Shown here: piece by piece, positions 1-6,325 of the stretch | Layout of the letters: every line of letters begins with the position of its first letter | How positions within the stretch are numbered: the first letter of the stretch is position 1 | From: Ahrensia sp. | GTDB lineage: Bacteria; Pseudomonadota; Alphaproteobacteria; Rhizobiales; Rhizobiaceae | Direction of reading: 5' to 3' | DNA length: 6,735 nucleotides | Assembly (NCBI GenBank): GCA_003233475.1 | Contig: QILU01000052.1 | Location: 1 to 6,735 of the forward strand | Program-made: the position numbers and the translations under genes | Notes under the pieces: model-generated | Seen by the model: the letters and a program-made list of their open reading frames with translations, nothing else | Databases searched by the model: none | Told to the model about the DNA's origin: nothing

Positions 1-412
1 TTTTCACGCGAGGGTTGGGAATATTGAAATGCGTGGCAACCGTTTCGCGGTAGCTTTCGGACAAGGTGTTGTCCGCCAAAATAGCAGTTTCAATAAATAG
101 ACGGGGACTAGGAATCCCGCCATCAAAGCTAAGCGCATTGATCTTGGCGGTTACAATGGCCGCGTCTTCCGGTGTGGTGGCAAGATTTTGGATTTGAATG
201 AAGGCTTGTAGCTTCACCAAATGCTCCGGTGGAACGTCCGCCGCGTAATTCTGTGTTAGCTCCCGGCATAGTGTCAGATTATCAACTGGTTTGGGACTGT
301 ATTTTTCGCGTATTGCGCGTTCGGCTTTTTCGTATCGATTATCTTCCGTTTCATCACTATCCGTCGCGCTGAACATATTTGCGATTGAAAAATTTGAGTG
401 TTTTGGCTTCAT
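1..412 (-). CDS. Hypothetical protein, partial (3' end beyond window)
   Basis: An open minus-strand frame runs off the left edge, giving about 137 residues with no stop. The start used is the ATG at 412-410 (MKPKHSNFS...). A second ATG at 376-374 (MFSATDSDET...) is equally possible, since neither has a good Shine-Dalgarno sequence. The protein is soluble-looking and charged at its N-terminus, with no signal peptide or membrane segment, and I do not recognise a family. It overlaps the upstream frame, which stops at 357, by 56 nt from the first start or 20 nt from the second. The overlap fits either translational coupling in an operon or one ancestral gene split by a frameshift near the A- and T-runs around 385-405. 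That the frame is coding is fairly likely from its length and composition; function is unknown. Confidence 0.5.
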   Translation of the reverse strand, partial: MKPKHSNFSIANMFSATDSDETEDNRYEKAERAIREKYSPKPVDNLTLCRELTQNYAADVPPEHLVKLQAFIQIQNLATTPEDAAIVTAKINALSFDGGIPSPRLFIETAILADNTLSESYRETVATHFNIPNPRVK

Positions 413-641
413 CCCAGTCAGAAGTAATATCGAAATCTGGTTTTGATTTTCGCCGTCTGGTCTCCATATCCACGAGCAACGTAGAAAGCTGGTTCAAAAC
501 TTCGGGGTCGTAGGGATCAAAGTCACCAGTAGGTTTGAAACCAAAAAAATCATTATCAATCAAATGTTGGTCGATCCGTTCTTTCCGGTCGGATTCTTTG
601 TCTAGACTCTCGGCCTTTTTGATCTGGTCGCGTTGCACCAA
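357..641 (-). CDS. Small hypothetical protein, possibly 5'-truncated
   Basis: This 94-residue minus-strand frame is highly charged (KESDRKERIDQ near the N-terminus, an acidic DFDPYDPE stretch in the middle, ETRRRKSK later), with no signal peptide or membrane segment. I recognise no family. The listed start is a TTG at 641-639. The frame stays open and protein-like upstream for about 25 codons, to a TGA at 716-714, but offers no ATG, GTG or TTG there. An AGGAGGT motif at 670-664 lies inside that extension and is too far from the TTG to serve it; it sits 14 nt from an out-of-frame ATG at 649-647. The gene may therefore have lost its real 5' end at a junction near 700. It lies head to head with the DUF3800 gene and overlaps the next minus-strand gene, with which it may once have formed one reading frame. 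Confidence 0.45.
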   Translation of the reverse strand: MVQRDQIKKAESLDKESDRKERIDQHLIDNDFFGFKPTGDFDPYDPEVLNQLSTLLVDMETRRRKSKPDFDITSDWDEAKTLKFFNRKYVQRDG

Positions 642-746
642 AGAAGCATCTGCTTTCGCCTCTACCTCCTCAATAGATCGCGGCGACTGTACCCTAGATG
701 TTGCTAAGGGTTTTCACCCATCCCTTACATTTATTGGAACTTAGAT

Positions 747-1898
747 TTGTACGCCTACGTTGATGAAACCGGAAACACGGGCGCGAGGCTGTTAGATGAT
801 GAGCAACCTCTGTTTGTTACCGCTGCTTTGATGACCCGATCCGATTTTGATAGCCGATTTGCTGATGATATACGGAAAATTGCAAACTCGCTTGATGCTG
901 AAGAAATCCATGCAAATAAGTTAGGCATTGGTCGGTTAGAACCAATCGCATTAGATATTCTCAGGACCGTCAGAAAGTCCGACCCAAGCTTCTTCCTCGC
1001 GCGCGTTGAAAAGCGATATGTAATAGCATCGAAAGTCTTTGATACCATCTTTGACTCTTATGAGAACAAGGCTGTTCCGTGGCATGTGTTTAACGTGCGT
1101 CCGCTGCGACTGATTATGGTTTTCAAGATTGCATCTCTATTGGATGATGGAATCGCTAATCAGTTTTGGGAAGCGTTGATGGAAGCTAATAGCGAACGCG
1201 CCCGAGAAAAAATGGCTGAATTTTGTCGAACTTTGGCCCATCGAGTTTCTCTTGTTCCAGATGAACGTTCGCGCGAAATAATTAGCCAATCTCTTGATTG
1301 GGCAGCCCAAAACCCTGAATCTTTAGATTTCGTCCATCAAACAAAGGCTGGACGTAAAAGCCATCTTCCCAATATGGTTGGCTTTGGAAACCTTCTGTCG
1401 GGAATTGAGCGACAGTCAAATGTATGGGGCTTCCCGGTCGAAGTGATAAGACATGATAGACAGCAAGAATTCGCTCAAAGTATCGAATTTTGGCACAAAA
1501 TGTACTCAAATGCGCTACCAGATGTTGTTGAACTTCCTTTAGGAGAGAAGGTGGTGCTGCAAAAGGTTTTTGGAAGCAAACTAGAGATAGTTTCAGCAAA
1601 GGATAGCGCTGGAATACAAATAATTGATGTCATCCTATGGCTTTTTGGCAGATCATTAAGAGGAGACAATCTCCCAAAAAATTGTCAGGCTTTGATGGAT
1701 TATGTCTTTAGTAGAGCATATCAAGACGACTTTTCATTCTCGGGCGTTGGCGCGGCGGCAGGGGAATTGATCGAAGATATCGAAAACGTGGAGCTTCCTG
1801 CGGAGGCTTTTGAGAAGGCCAAGGCACTCCAAGATGAACTGGAACAAAAGCGTCAAGATGGAATGTCAGCTTATGCTAAGTCGAAACGAGGCGAGTGA
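747..1898 (+). CDS. DUF3800 domain-containing protein
   Basis: The 383-residue protein opens with YVDETGNTG (residues 4-12), the hallmark N-terminal motif of the DUF3800 family with an Asp-Glu pair at 6-7. Further family-like points are EIHANKL at 53-59, RHDRQQEF at 235-242, and a C-terminal segment KDSAGIQIIDVILW at 285-298 whose Asp294 matches the family's usual late acidic position. The Asp/Glu pattern resembles RNase H-like nucleases, but activity here is inferred only. The C-terminus (about 350-383) is charged and probably helical. DUF3800 genes are common on mobile elements and near defence genes. The start is TTG at 747, chosen because it puts the YVDE motif in its usual place; the frame is open back to a TAA at 705-707 with no ATG. 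A weak GGAA at 736-739 could be the ribosome site. Full length and uninterrupted. Confidence 0.85.
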   Translation: MYAYVDETGNTGARLLDDEQPLFVTAALMTRSDFDSRFADDIRKIANSLDAEEIHANKLGIGRLEPIALDILRTVRKSDPSFFLARVEKRYVIASKVFDTIFDSYENKAVPWHVFNVRPLRLIMVFKIASLLDDGIANQFWEALMEANSERAREKMAEFCRTLAHRVSLVPDERSREIISQSLDWAAQNPESLDFVHQTKAGRKSHLPNMVGFGNLLSGIERQSNVWGFPVEVIRHDRQQEFAQSIEFWHKMYSNALPDVVELPLGEKVVLQKVFGSKLEIVSAKDSAGIQIIDVILWLFGRSLRGDNLPKNCQALMDYVFSRAYQDDFSFSGVGAAAGELIEDIENVELPAEAFEKAKALQDELEQKRQDGMSAYAKSKRGE

Positions 1899-1942
1899 TT
1901 TGATGTAAGATAGGTTTGCAGCTGTAGCTCTCTGACTCAATA

Positions 1943-2027
1943 TTTACACATTTTGTTACACATATTAAAATTATTAGATTTTTTATCATTATCTATCAAT
2001 GATATAATAAAGAGATCAATCGCCTCT
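1943..2027 (+). repeat. 85-bp att-like direct repeat, copy 1
   Basis: Copy 1 of a repeat whose partner is at 6175-6259 (75/85 identical, no gaps; the first 21 nt match perfectly and the last 44 nt differ at two positions). In order it holds two TTACACA heptamers 12 nt apart (1944-1950, 1956-1962), an AT-rich spacer where most differences fall, the hairpin TATCATT/AATGATA (1984-1990, 1998-2004, 7-nt loop), and the end GATCAATCGCCTCT. In copy 2 the terminal CTCT continues into a tRNA-Lys anticodon loop; here it continues as GCCTCGC, not tRNA. The layout (tandem arm-like sites, dyad, short core) resembles the end of an element moved by a tyrosine recombinase. That role is inferred. Confidence 0.75.
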
Positions 2028-2103
2028 GCCTCGCTATATTTAAATCTCAATCGCAGAATTTTCTTAAGAACAACCTACTTCCAAATTTTACTGGCACTTC
2101 ATT

Positions 2104-2127
2104 TTTCCAATTGAACAATATTGGAAA
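2104..2127 (-). terminator. Possible hairpin terminator of the secreted-protein operon
   Basis: TTTCCAAT (2104-2111) and ATTGGAAA (2120-2127) form an 8-bp stem with an 8-nt loop, about 19 nt beyond the stop of the last operon gene on the minus strand. The stem is AT-rich and no T-tract follows on either strand, so intrinsic termination would be weak. It may instead protect the mRNA end. Confidence 0.3.
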
Positions 2128-2145
2128 CGGATCAATTTTCAGCAA

Positions 2146-2805
2146 TTAATCCCCTTCATGCATTTCAATCCAGGTTTCTTCAGCAAATTTGCCGACGACA
2201 TAACTGACAAGATCTGAGTCATCGCATCCGCGAGAATTGTGTCCCTCATCATAATATTTATAGTACCAGCTTTTGCCCGACGGCGTCTCTTTGTCGTAGG
2301 GAACAAGATGGGTAGTTTCGTGAATCAGTGTATTTATCATGGCCGCTTTTTTTTGATGGCTGACATACCAATTGTCGAAACGATTTGGATCAATTTTCAT
2401 GGTTCTTTTTATAATATTGGTAGTCGCATTTGCATTTCGGGAATATTTCTTTTTTAGCGCGACTGAAACTGTATTTTTCTTGAGGTCAGAAATAATAGTG
2501 TTGCCCGAAACTCGGATATTACTAAAGCATCCAGCGCGCCATGTTTTAGAGTTTAACCTACTCTGGAACTTAGTATTGTTAATGACTTTCATCATCCCGT
2601 CATACGCTTTTTCGAGAACTATCCGGTCAGATTCCTTAAGGGCTTTTGTATAGTAGATCGGCCCCGGGAATTGTCCGACTTGGTTTTTTTGCAAATCTGA
2701 AGATGGTTGAATCTTAACCTCATTTGATAAGCCTACACATCCGCCGAGAAGAAGGGTTGTCGAGCAAGATGCACAAGACAAGATTATTCTTGTTAAACTT
2801 CGCAT
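2146..2805 (-). CDS. Putative zinc metalloprotease lipoprotein (HExxH)
   Basis: The 219-residue protein starts at ATG 2805-2803 with a good GAGG ribosome site 8 nt upstream. Its N-terminus is a lipoprotein signal: a basic start, a hydrophobic run and a lipobox LGGC with the acylated Cys at 23. The predicted mature protein would be membrane-anchored in the periplasm or outer membrane. Residues 160-167 contain HETTH (162-166), a zincin zinc-binding motif, preceded by a helix-like AAMINTL. A later acidic cluster, CDDSDLVSYV (194-203), could supply the third zinc ligand as in aspzincin (M35-like) peptidases, but that family assignment is tentative. Two further Cys (93, 194) may form a disulfide. 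It lies 47 nt downstream of the GH114 gene on the same strand and is probably the last gene of the operon. Export and the zincin motif are solid; substrate is unknown. Confidence 0.75.
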   Translation of the reverse strand: MRSLTRIILSCASCSTTLLLGGCVGLSNEVKIQPSSDLQKNQVGQFPGPIYYTKALKESDRIVLEKAYDGMMKVINNTKFQSRLNSKTWRAGCFSNIRVSGNTIISDLKKNTVSVALKKKYSRNANATTNIIKRTMKIDPNRFDNWYVSHQKKAAMINTLIHETTHLVPYDKETPSGKSWYYKYYDEGHNSRGCDDSDLVSYVVGKFAEETWIEMHEGD

Positions 2806-2852
2806 CTGTGTTTCCTCTATTAAGTCGCATTTACCATATACATATTCCCAAT

Positions 2853-3689
2853 TCAGAGAGGAGCATTAGGATTGCTCGCCTCACATTGCTGATAGATATG
2901 ATCAGCATGGCCTTTTGGTTTTAAATTGACATCTCGGTGTATAACCAAGGCTTTGTTCCCAAAATCTCGGCAGGCTTCCTCGAACCGCCGTTTTTCATAT
3001 TCAACAATGAATGTTCGACCGGGGAAGCGGTTTATATAATCATCGCAAATGTCATATTTACTGCATCGTTCCGCGATTACAAAATCTGCTTCGAGACTGT
3101 TAGCGATATCCAATGCGTTCTTTTGCGCCACATCTAACCCCATACCCTTTGCAATTTTGATGATGTCACGCATCACTGCAATGTTGTGTTCTGGCTGGAT
3201 AAGGTCGGTCCTTAGATAGGTGTCCATATTGTCGATTTCGACAGCATCAAAACCATTTTGGGCACATTTAGCAATCCATCGCGCAATGATCTCTACTAAT
3301 CGCTTCCGTTTAGGTTGAGTGCGAATATCCAACACAAATTCTTTCCACCTATCGTCTTCAACATCGTTTCCATCTGCGTCTTTTAATTTAAGTTCAAATT
3401 CATCATTCCAATGTGGATCATTTCCTTCATTGGGCTGTGTCTGAAATCCGTTGATGTAACACACATTGTAAAGCCCAATGGCCGGTAGCTCCGATTTATC
3501 TCTAACGACGACTGCAACATTTTGTTGCGGTGGATAGGCTTTATCCAGTTGATAGTCGAAATGCCCTATTTTTGTACCGAAGGAGGATAAAGCCTGAATA
3601 GGCTGACCATTATCGGCTTCGTGTAAAGTGCAGGAAGTAATTAACAACAAAGCTATCAAAAGCCTTTGAACAGAAGAAAAAGGACTCAT
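2853..3689 (-). CDS. GH114-type glycoside hydrolase lipoprotein (putative endo-alpha-1,4-polygalactosaminidase)
   Basis: The 278-residue protein begins with a lipoprotein signal (ALLLITSC, acylated Cys at 20). The rest matches the GH114 TIM-barrel family: FDYQLD at 45-50 near the start, the strand-like VAVVVRD (58-64), YNVCYINGFQT (74-84), LDIRTQ (120-125), GFDAVEIDNMDTY (146-158) with acidic residues E151, D153 and D156 at the probable active site, VAQKNALD (187-194), DFVIAERCSKYDIC (202-215) with E207, and GRTFIVEYEK (224-233). GH114 enzymes cleave alpha-1,4-linked galactosamine polymers; substrate here is inferred from the family. The start at ATG 3689-3687 is preferred over a TTG at 3698 because it overlaps the upstream stop as ATGA, a sign of translational coupling. 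Length is normal for the family. A membrane-tethered enzyme acting on extracellular polysaccharide is the likely role. Confidence 0.85.
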   Translation of the reverse strand: MSPFSSVQRLLIALLLITSCTLHEADNGQPIQALSSFGTKIGHFDYQLDKAYPPQQNVAVVVRDKSELPAIGLYNVCYINGFQTQPNEGNDPHWNDEFELKLKDADGNDVEDDRWKEFVLDIRTQPKRKRLVEIIARWIAKCAQNGFDAVEIDNMDTYLRTDLIQPEHNIAVMRDIIKIAKGMGLDVAQKNALDIANSLEADFVIAERCSKYDICDDYINRFPGRTFIVEYEKRRFEEACRDFGNKALVIHRDVNLKPKGHADHIYQQCEASNPNAPL

Positions 3690-5443
3690 TGACCGCAAAC
3701 TAGTTTAGGTTTCCAAGGTCTGTTCCGTTCCAAGCAACGCCGAACAAATTTGTCGCGGAAGATAACCAATTGCGATTCAGAGGGGTTAGAGATCAATTGT
3801 ATCTCTGCAATTTTTGGTCTTTCATTCTCATTTCTTATCGGACCAAAGTTCAATATCACAACGGCCTCAACCTCCGAAGCAACCAATTTTCTTTGCAGGT
3901 CTTCACCAACATATGTATGCACCATAAAGTTTCCAAGTGCATACGTCTGGCCGTTTTTAACATTGACATTGTCTTGAGGGAAAACATACCAACCAATATT
4001 TGTAGCCAAATTTCCATCTTTCTGAGTAAAGTTTCTCCAACTATCAACGCTCGGCATAATCTGATCTGAAAGGATCTCGGCTGGGTCGATGCTCATATCT
4101 ACAAAAAGTGGAATTCCATCGGAATTAACGTACCGGTGATTAGCCGCAAACAGTTGTTGCCCGATCCTACCTCGTGCTCTAGCATCTTCTAACTCAAAAA
4201 TTTTGGCGAAAACACCCCGATTTCTCGTTATTGCCGCACCCATTTGCGCGCTTGATGGAAGAAACGAAAACTTTTTGTCGGCCCAGCCTAAATGTTTTTC
4301 GATGAGAGGGATTTCATCTTTGCTGAAACAGACATCGAACCGTGGGATACTGTCTTCTACGGCGTCAGTTACTCGCTTCAAAACTGTGGCTCGAAGCATA
4401 AGACTATCGAAAGTTGAGAGAGCATATTGGTTGGTTGTAGCAGACGAGATAGCACGGCAAAATTTGCCGATGCCATCTTCGTTAGGAACCTCGCTAAAAG
4501 GTATTGCTCCTAACGCTGTAATCGGGATGATTGTGCTGACTGCAGGGTCGTTGGAAGCATCCTCGGCTGATATTGCTTTGGCAAGTTTGTCGACATCATC
4601 GCTGGCAAGCAGGCCTGTGGGTAGTGTTTTGCTTATCTCGTTGTAGGTGGCGGTGTTTGAAAAATAACTTCTTCGGCCCTCGAGCGTAACTTCTATCTCT
4701 GCGAAAACTGATGCCGAGTCTTTTGGATCTGATATTTCATATACGGCACTGTATCTCTTTTTGGTATTATTCCCCAATTCGTTCTGATATACGCTTAAGG
4801 AGCGTTGATTATTCTGACTTATTATCGCATTGCTGACATTGTTAGCTAGATCAAAAAATTTCTTTGTAGATTTAGATGCAATTTCAACACCGGATTTACC
4901 AATTATATCCGGTATTGAATTCAGATCCACCGACCTTTCATTACTAAAAAAGTATCTTGGCCTGAAGAAAATGGAATCCCCATCTGAAAGGTAAAAATAC
5001 TTTGTTTTTACGGTACCACCGACAAAAGAGGTCCAACTCTTATCTTTTCTCAAAAAAGTCATTAGAGGAATGTTTTCTTGCGCGAACTGGTCTCTTCCTT
5101 GCGACTCCACTGATACCGTAAAAGACAATGTCTTTCGGTCTTTTTGTCCGGTTATCGTCTGCAAAAAACTCTTGAAAAAATCTTTGTGTTTGAAGTTTGC
5201 AGCATTCTCAAAACCGGGTTTTGGCCGAACTTCAAACACTAACCTATAGTAGGCGTCCGAACTACCTTCAGGATAATCGGGTGCAAAACATTCTTTAGAC
5301 AATTTGAACCCTGAGCCAATCCCTAAGTCTTGCCCGCTATCGGGCTTTTTACAATGACTTTCGTCTACTTCGGCAAAAGCAGCATTAGCCGAAATCAAGA
5401 AAATTAAAGAAAAAGTGCCGGCAATGGTTCGCCAAATATACAT
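3686..5443 (-). CDS. Sec-exported 585-aa protein of unknown family
   Basis: The protein has a clear type I signal peptide: basic start, hydrophobic core TFSLIFLI, and an AFA cleavage site after residue 24, so it should be periplasmic or secreted. I recognise no domain in the mature part. It is polar, with many beta-prone stretches in the first 280 residues (LVFEVRPKP, LSFTVSVES, KYFYLSDGDS, FAEIEVTLEG) and a more helical middle; six cysteines are spread through it, including a pair near the C-terminus (RRCLERN...LVCGQ). There is no second membrane segment or surface-anchor motif. The start is ATG 5443-5441 with GGGGG at 5453-5449 as ribosome site. It is the first gene of a three-gene minus-strand operon and overlaps the GH114 gene by 4 nt (ATGA), so the two are probably made together. 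A carbohydrate-binding or partner role is possible but not shown. Confidence 0.8.
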   Translation of the reverse strand: MYIWRTIAGTFSLIFLISANAAFAEVDESHCKKPDSGQDLGIGSGFKLSKECFAPDYPEGSSDAYYRLVFEVRPKPGFENAANFKHKDFFKSFLQTITGQKDRKTLSFTVSVESQGRDQFAQENIPLMTFLRKDKSWTSFVGGTVKTKYFYLSDGDSIFFRPRYFFSNERSVDLNSIPDIIGKSGVEIASKSTKKFFDLANNVSNAIISQNNQRSLSVYQNELGNNTKKRYSAVYEISDPKDSASVFAEIEVTLEGRRSYFSNTATYNEISKTLPTGLLASDDVDKLAKAISAEDASNDPAVSTIIPITALGAIPFSEVPNEDGIGKFCRAISSATTNQYALSTFDSLMLRATVLKRVTDAVEDSIPRFDVCFSKDEIPLIEKHLGWADKKFSFLPSSAQMGAAITRNRGVFAKIFELEDARARGRIGQQLFAANHRYVNSDGIPLFVDMSIDPAEILSDQIMPSVDSWRNFTQKDGNLATNIGWYVFPQDNVNVKNGQTYALGNFMVHTYVGEDLQRKLVASEVEAVVILNFGPIRNENERPKIAEIQLISNPSESQLVIFRDKFVRRCLERNRPWKPKLVCGQ

Positions 5444-5499
5444 AGTCGCCCCCGAAAGAAATTGATGCCAATTGTATTTGCGACTCGCCTTTTCTTTTG

Positions 5500-5527
5500 A
5501 ACATAGGGCAATTACGATACTTTACAA
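5500..5527 (-). promoter_or_regulatory. Candidate promoter for the three-gene operon
   Basis: Read on the minus strand, TTGTAA (5527-5522) and TATGTT (5505-5500) are separated by 16 nt, a sigma-70-like arrangement about 57 nt upstream of the first operon ATG. The match is partial and AT-rich DNA gives such pairs often, so this is only a candidate. No operator-like dyad is visible beside it. Confidence 0.3.
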
Positions 5528-5638
5528 ATTCAAATGTTGCGATGGTACCTTCCTCGCTTGAACCATGGAGCACATGCCCAATCATATATTCAGGTCGATC
5601 GAATGGAGCGCGTGACAACGATCACAGTTAAGCGAGAT

Positions 5639-6107
5639 CTAGGACGTGTTGACAAAGAGGGCTTCGCGCCAAGGTCTTGGCCGCTCAAAAGGCGGTTTCA
5701 CGACCAAGGTCCATCTCCGCATCAACGCAATGGGCTTGCCCATAGCGTTCGCCATTACTGGCGGCGAAGTCTCCGATTACAAAGGCTATCTGCCGATCAT
5801 GAATGCCGATGGGCCAGTACCCAAAGTGCTGCTCGCTGACAAAGGCTATGACGCTGACTTCATCCGCGAAGACATGGAAAAGCGCGGCGGCATGGCGATG
5901 ATCCCAACCAAACGGAACCGCAAAATACAGATACCCGTCGATCCCGCCATCTATGCCCTACGCAACATGGTCGAACGCTGCTTTAACAAGCTCAAAAATG
6001 CTCGGAGATTAGCAACCCGATACGATAAAACTGCTGATAGTTACCTCGGCTTCGTCCACATCATATCCATCCGATTATGGATGCGCCAATTTGTTAACAC
6101 CTCCTAG
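5639..6107 (+). mobile_element. Internally deleted IS5-family (IS427-like) insertion sequence
   Basis: The unit is bounded by inverted repeats: CTAGGACGTGTTGACAAA at 5639-5656 and, on the opposite strand, CTAGGAGGTGTTAACAAA at 6107-6090, matching at 16 of 18 positions. The outermost CTAG on each side may be the target duplication (IS5-family members often duplicate a short TA-centred site), leaving a 461-bp element with 14-bp ends. That is roughly half the length of a complete IS of this group. The left terminal repeat joins almost directly to the middle of the transposase gene, so the N-terminal half is gone while both ends are kept. Such a derivative could be moved only by a transposase supplied elsewhere. 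Its base composition is more GC-rich than the operon beside it. Confidence 0.75.
5646..6107 (+). pseudogene. IS5-family transposase, C-terminal half only
   Basis: The remaining frame (153 residues from a GTG inside the left terminal repeat) carries GRSKGGFTTKVHL (12-24), PIAFAITGGEVSD (32-44), LLADKGYDADFIRE (62-75) and NMVERCFNKLKNARRLATRYDK (107-128), the second Asp and the final Glu regions (D65 or D69; E110) of the IS5/IS427 DDE transposases. The first catalytic Asp region and the whole N-terminal DNA-binding part are missing, and a TAG lies just upstream at 5640-5642, so the product cannot be an active transposase. The stop TAG at 6105-6107 falls at the right end of the element. A longer plus-strand frame overlapping at 5534-5839 is only its shadow. 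Confidence 0.85.
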
Positions 6108-6174
6108 TTTATCCCAACTGTCCTGAAATTTGTGGCCGAAGGGCGTGAGTAAAGCCATCAAGAACACAGCAAAA

Positions 6175-6259
6175 TTTACACATTTTGTTACACATTTAGA
6201 CAATATATGATTTATTATCATTATTTATCAATGATATAATAAAGGGATCAATCGCCTCT
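6175..6259 (+). repeat. 85-bp att-like direct repeat, copy 2 (tRNA-proximal)
   Basis: This is the partner of 1943-2027, same strand, exactly 4,232 bp away. TTACACA occurs at 6176-6182 and 6188-6194; TATCATT and AATGATA form the dyad at 6216-6222 and 6230-6236; the end GATCAATCGCCTCT runs without a break into the tRNA fragment, the last CTCT being shared with the tRNA anticodon loop. It looks like the recombined right end of an integrated element. Two differences fall in the last 44 nt and eight in the AT-rich spacer, so the copies are related ends and not a fresh duplication. Confidence 0.75.
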
Positions 6260-6300
6260 TAATCAGTAGGTCGCTGGTTCGAACCCAGCAGGGCTCACCA
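6256..6300 (+). tRNA. tRNA-Lys(CTT) 3' fragment
   Basis: The sequence fits a tRNA from the anticodon loop onward: loop CTCTTAA (6256-6262, anticodon CTT at 6258-6260), TCAGT 3' side of the anticodon stem, variable loop AGGTC, T stem GCTGG/CCAGC closing TTCGAAC, acceptor strand AGGGCTC, discriminator A and encoded CCA at 6298-6300. The bases to the left do not pair with the anticodon or D stems and belong to the 85-bp repeat, so the 5' half is absent. This is what an integration event leaves at the distal side of a tRNA target. It is not a functional gene. Confidence 0.85.
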
Positions 6301-6301
6301 T

Positions 6302-6318
6302 TATAACAATGGGTTATA
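6302..6318 (+). repeat. Small inverted repeat just after the tRNA CCA
   Basis: TATAAC (6302-6307) and GTTATA (6313-6318) form a 6-bp stem with a 5-nt loop directly behind the tRNA fragment, followed at 6320-6329 by the perfect palindrome CGGTATACCG. These may be a relic of the tRNA 3' flank or recombinase core-type sites; the sequence does not decide. Confidence 0.3.
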
Positions 6319-6325
6319 GCGGTAT

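Noticed and set aside
535..744. Plus-strand 69-aa frame ending before the DUF3800 gene
   Set aside because: Ser/Arg-rich composition is typical of an antisense shadow of the minus-strand gene.
1282..1669. Two minus-strand frames inside the DUF3800 gene
   Set aside because: They are antisense to a strongly supported coding region and have no own signals.
1943..2027. CRISPR repeat
   Set aside because: There are only two copies in the window, 4.2 kb apart, with no regular spacers and no cas genes.
2239..2653. Overlapping plus-strand hydrophobic frames that could pass for small membrane proteins
   Set aside because: They are antisense to the HETTH lipoprotein; the hydrophobic run is the complement of Lys/Asn-rich codons.
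4203..4646. Plus-strand 147-aa frame
   Set aside because: It is antisense to the well-supported 585-aa exported protein, with no upstream ribosome site.
5385..5618. Minus-strand 77-aa frame overlapping the start of the 585-aa gene
   Set aside because: It has no ribosome site, overlaps the signal-peptide region in another frame, occupies the likely promoter region and matches nothing I know.
5534..5839. Plus-strand 101-aa frame rich in Arg, His and Ser
   Set aside because: It is an alternate-frame shadow of the transposase remnant and crosses its left terminal repeat.
6256..6300. A complete functional tRNA gene
   Set aside because: No D arm, 5' acceptor strand or 5' anticodon stem precedes it; the left flank is the 85-bp repeat.
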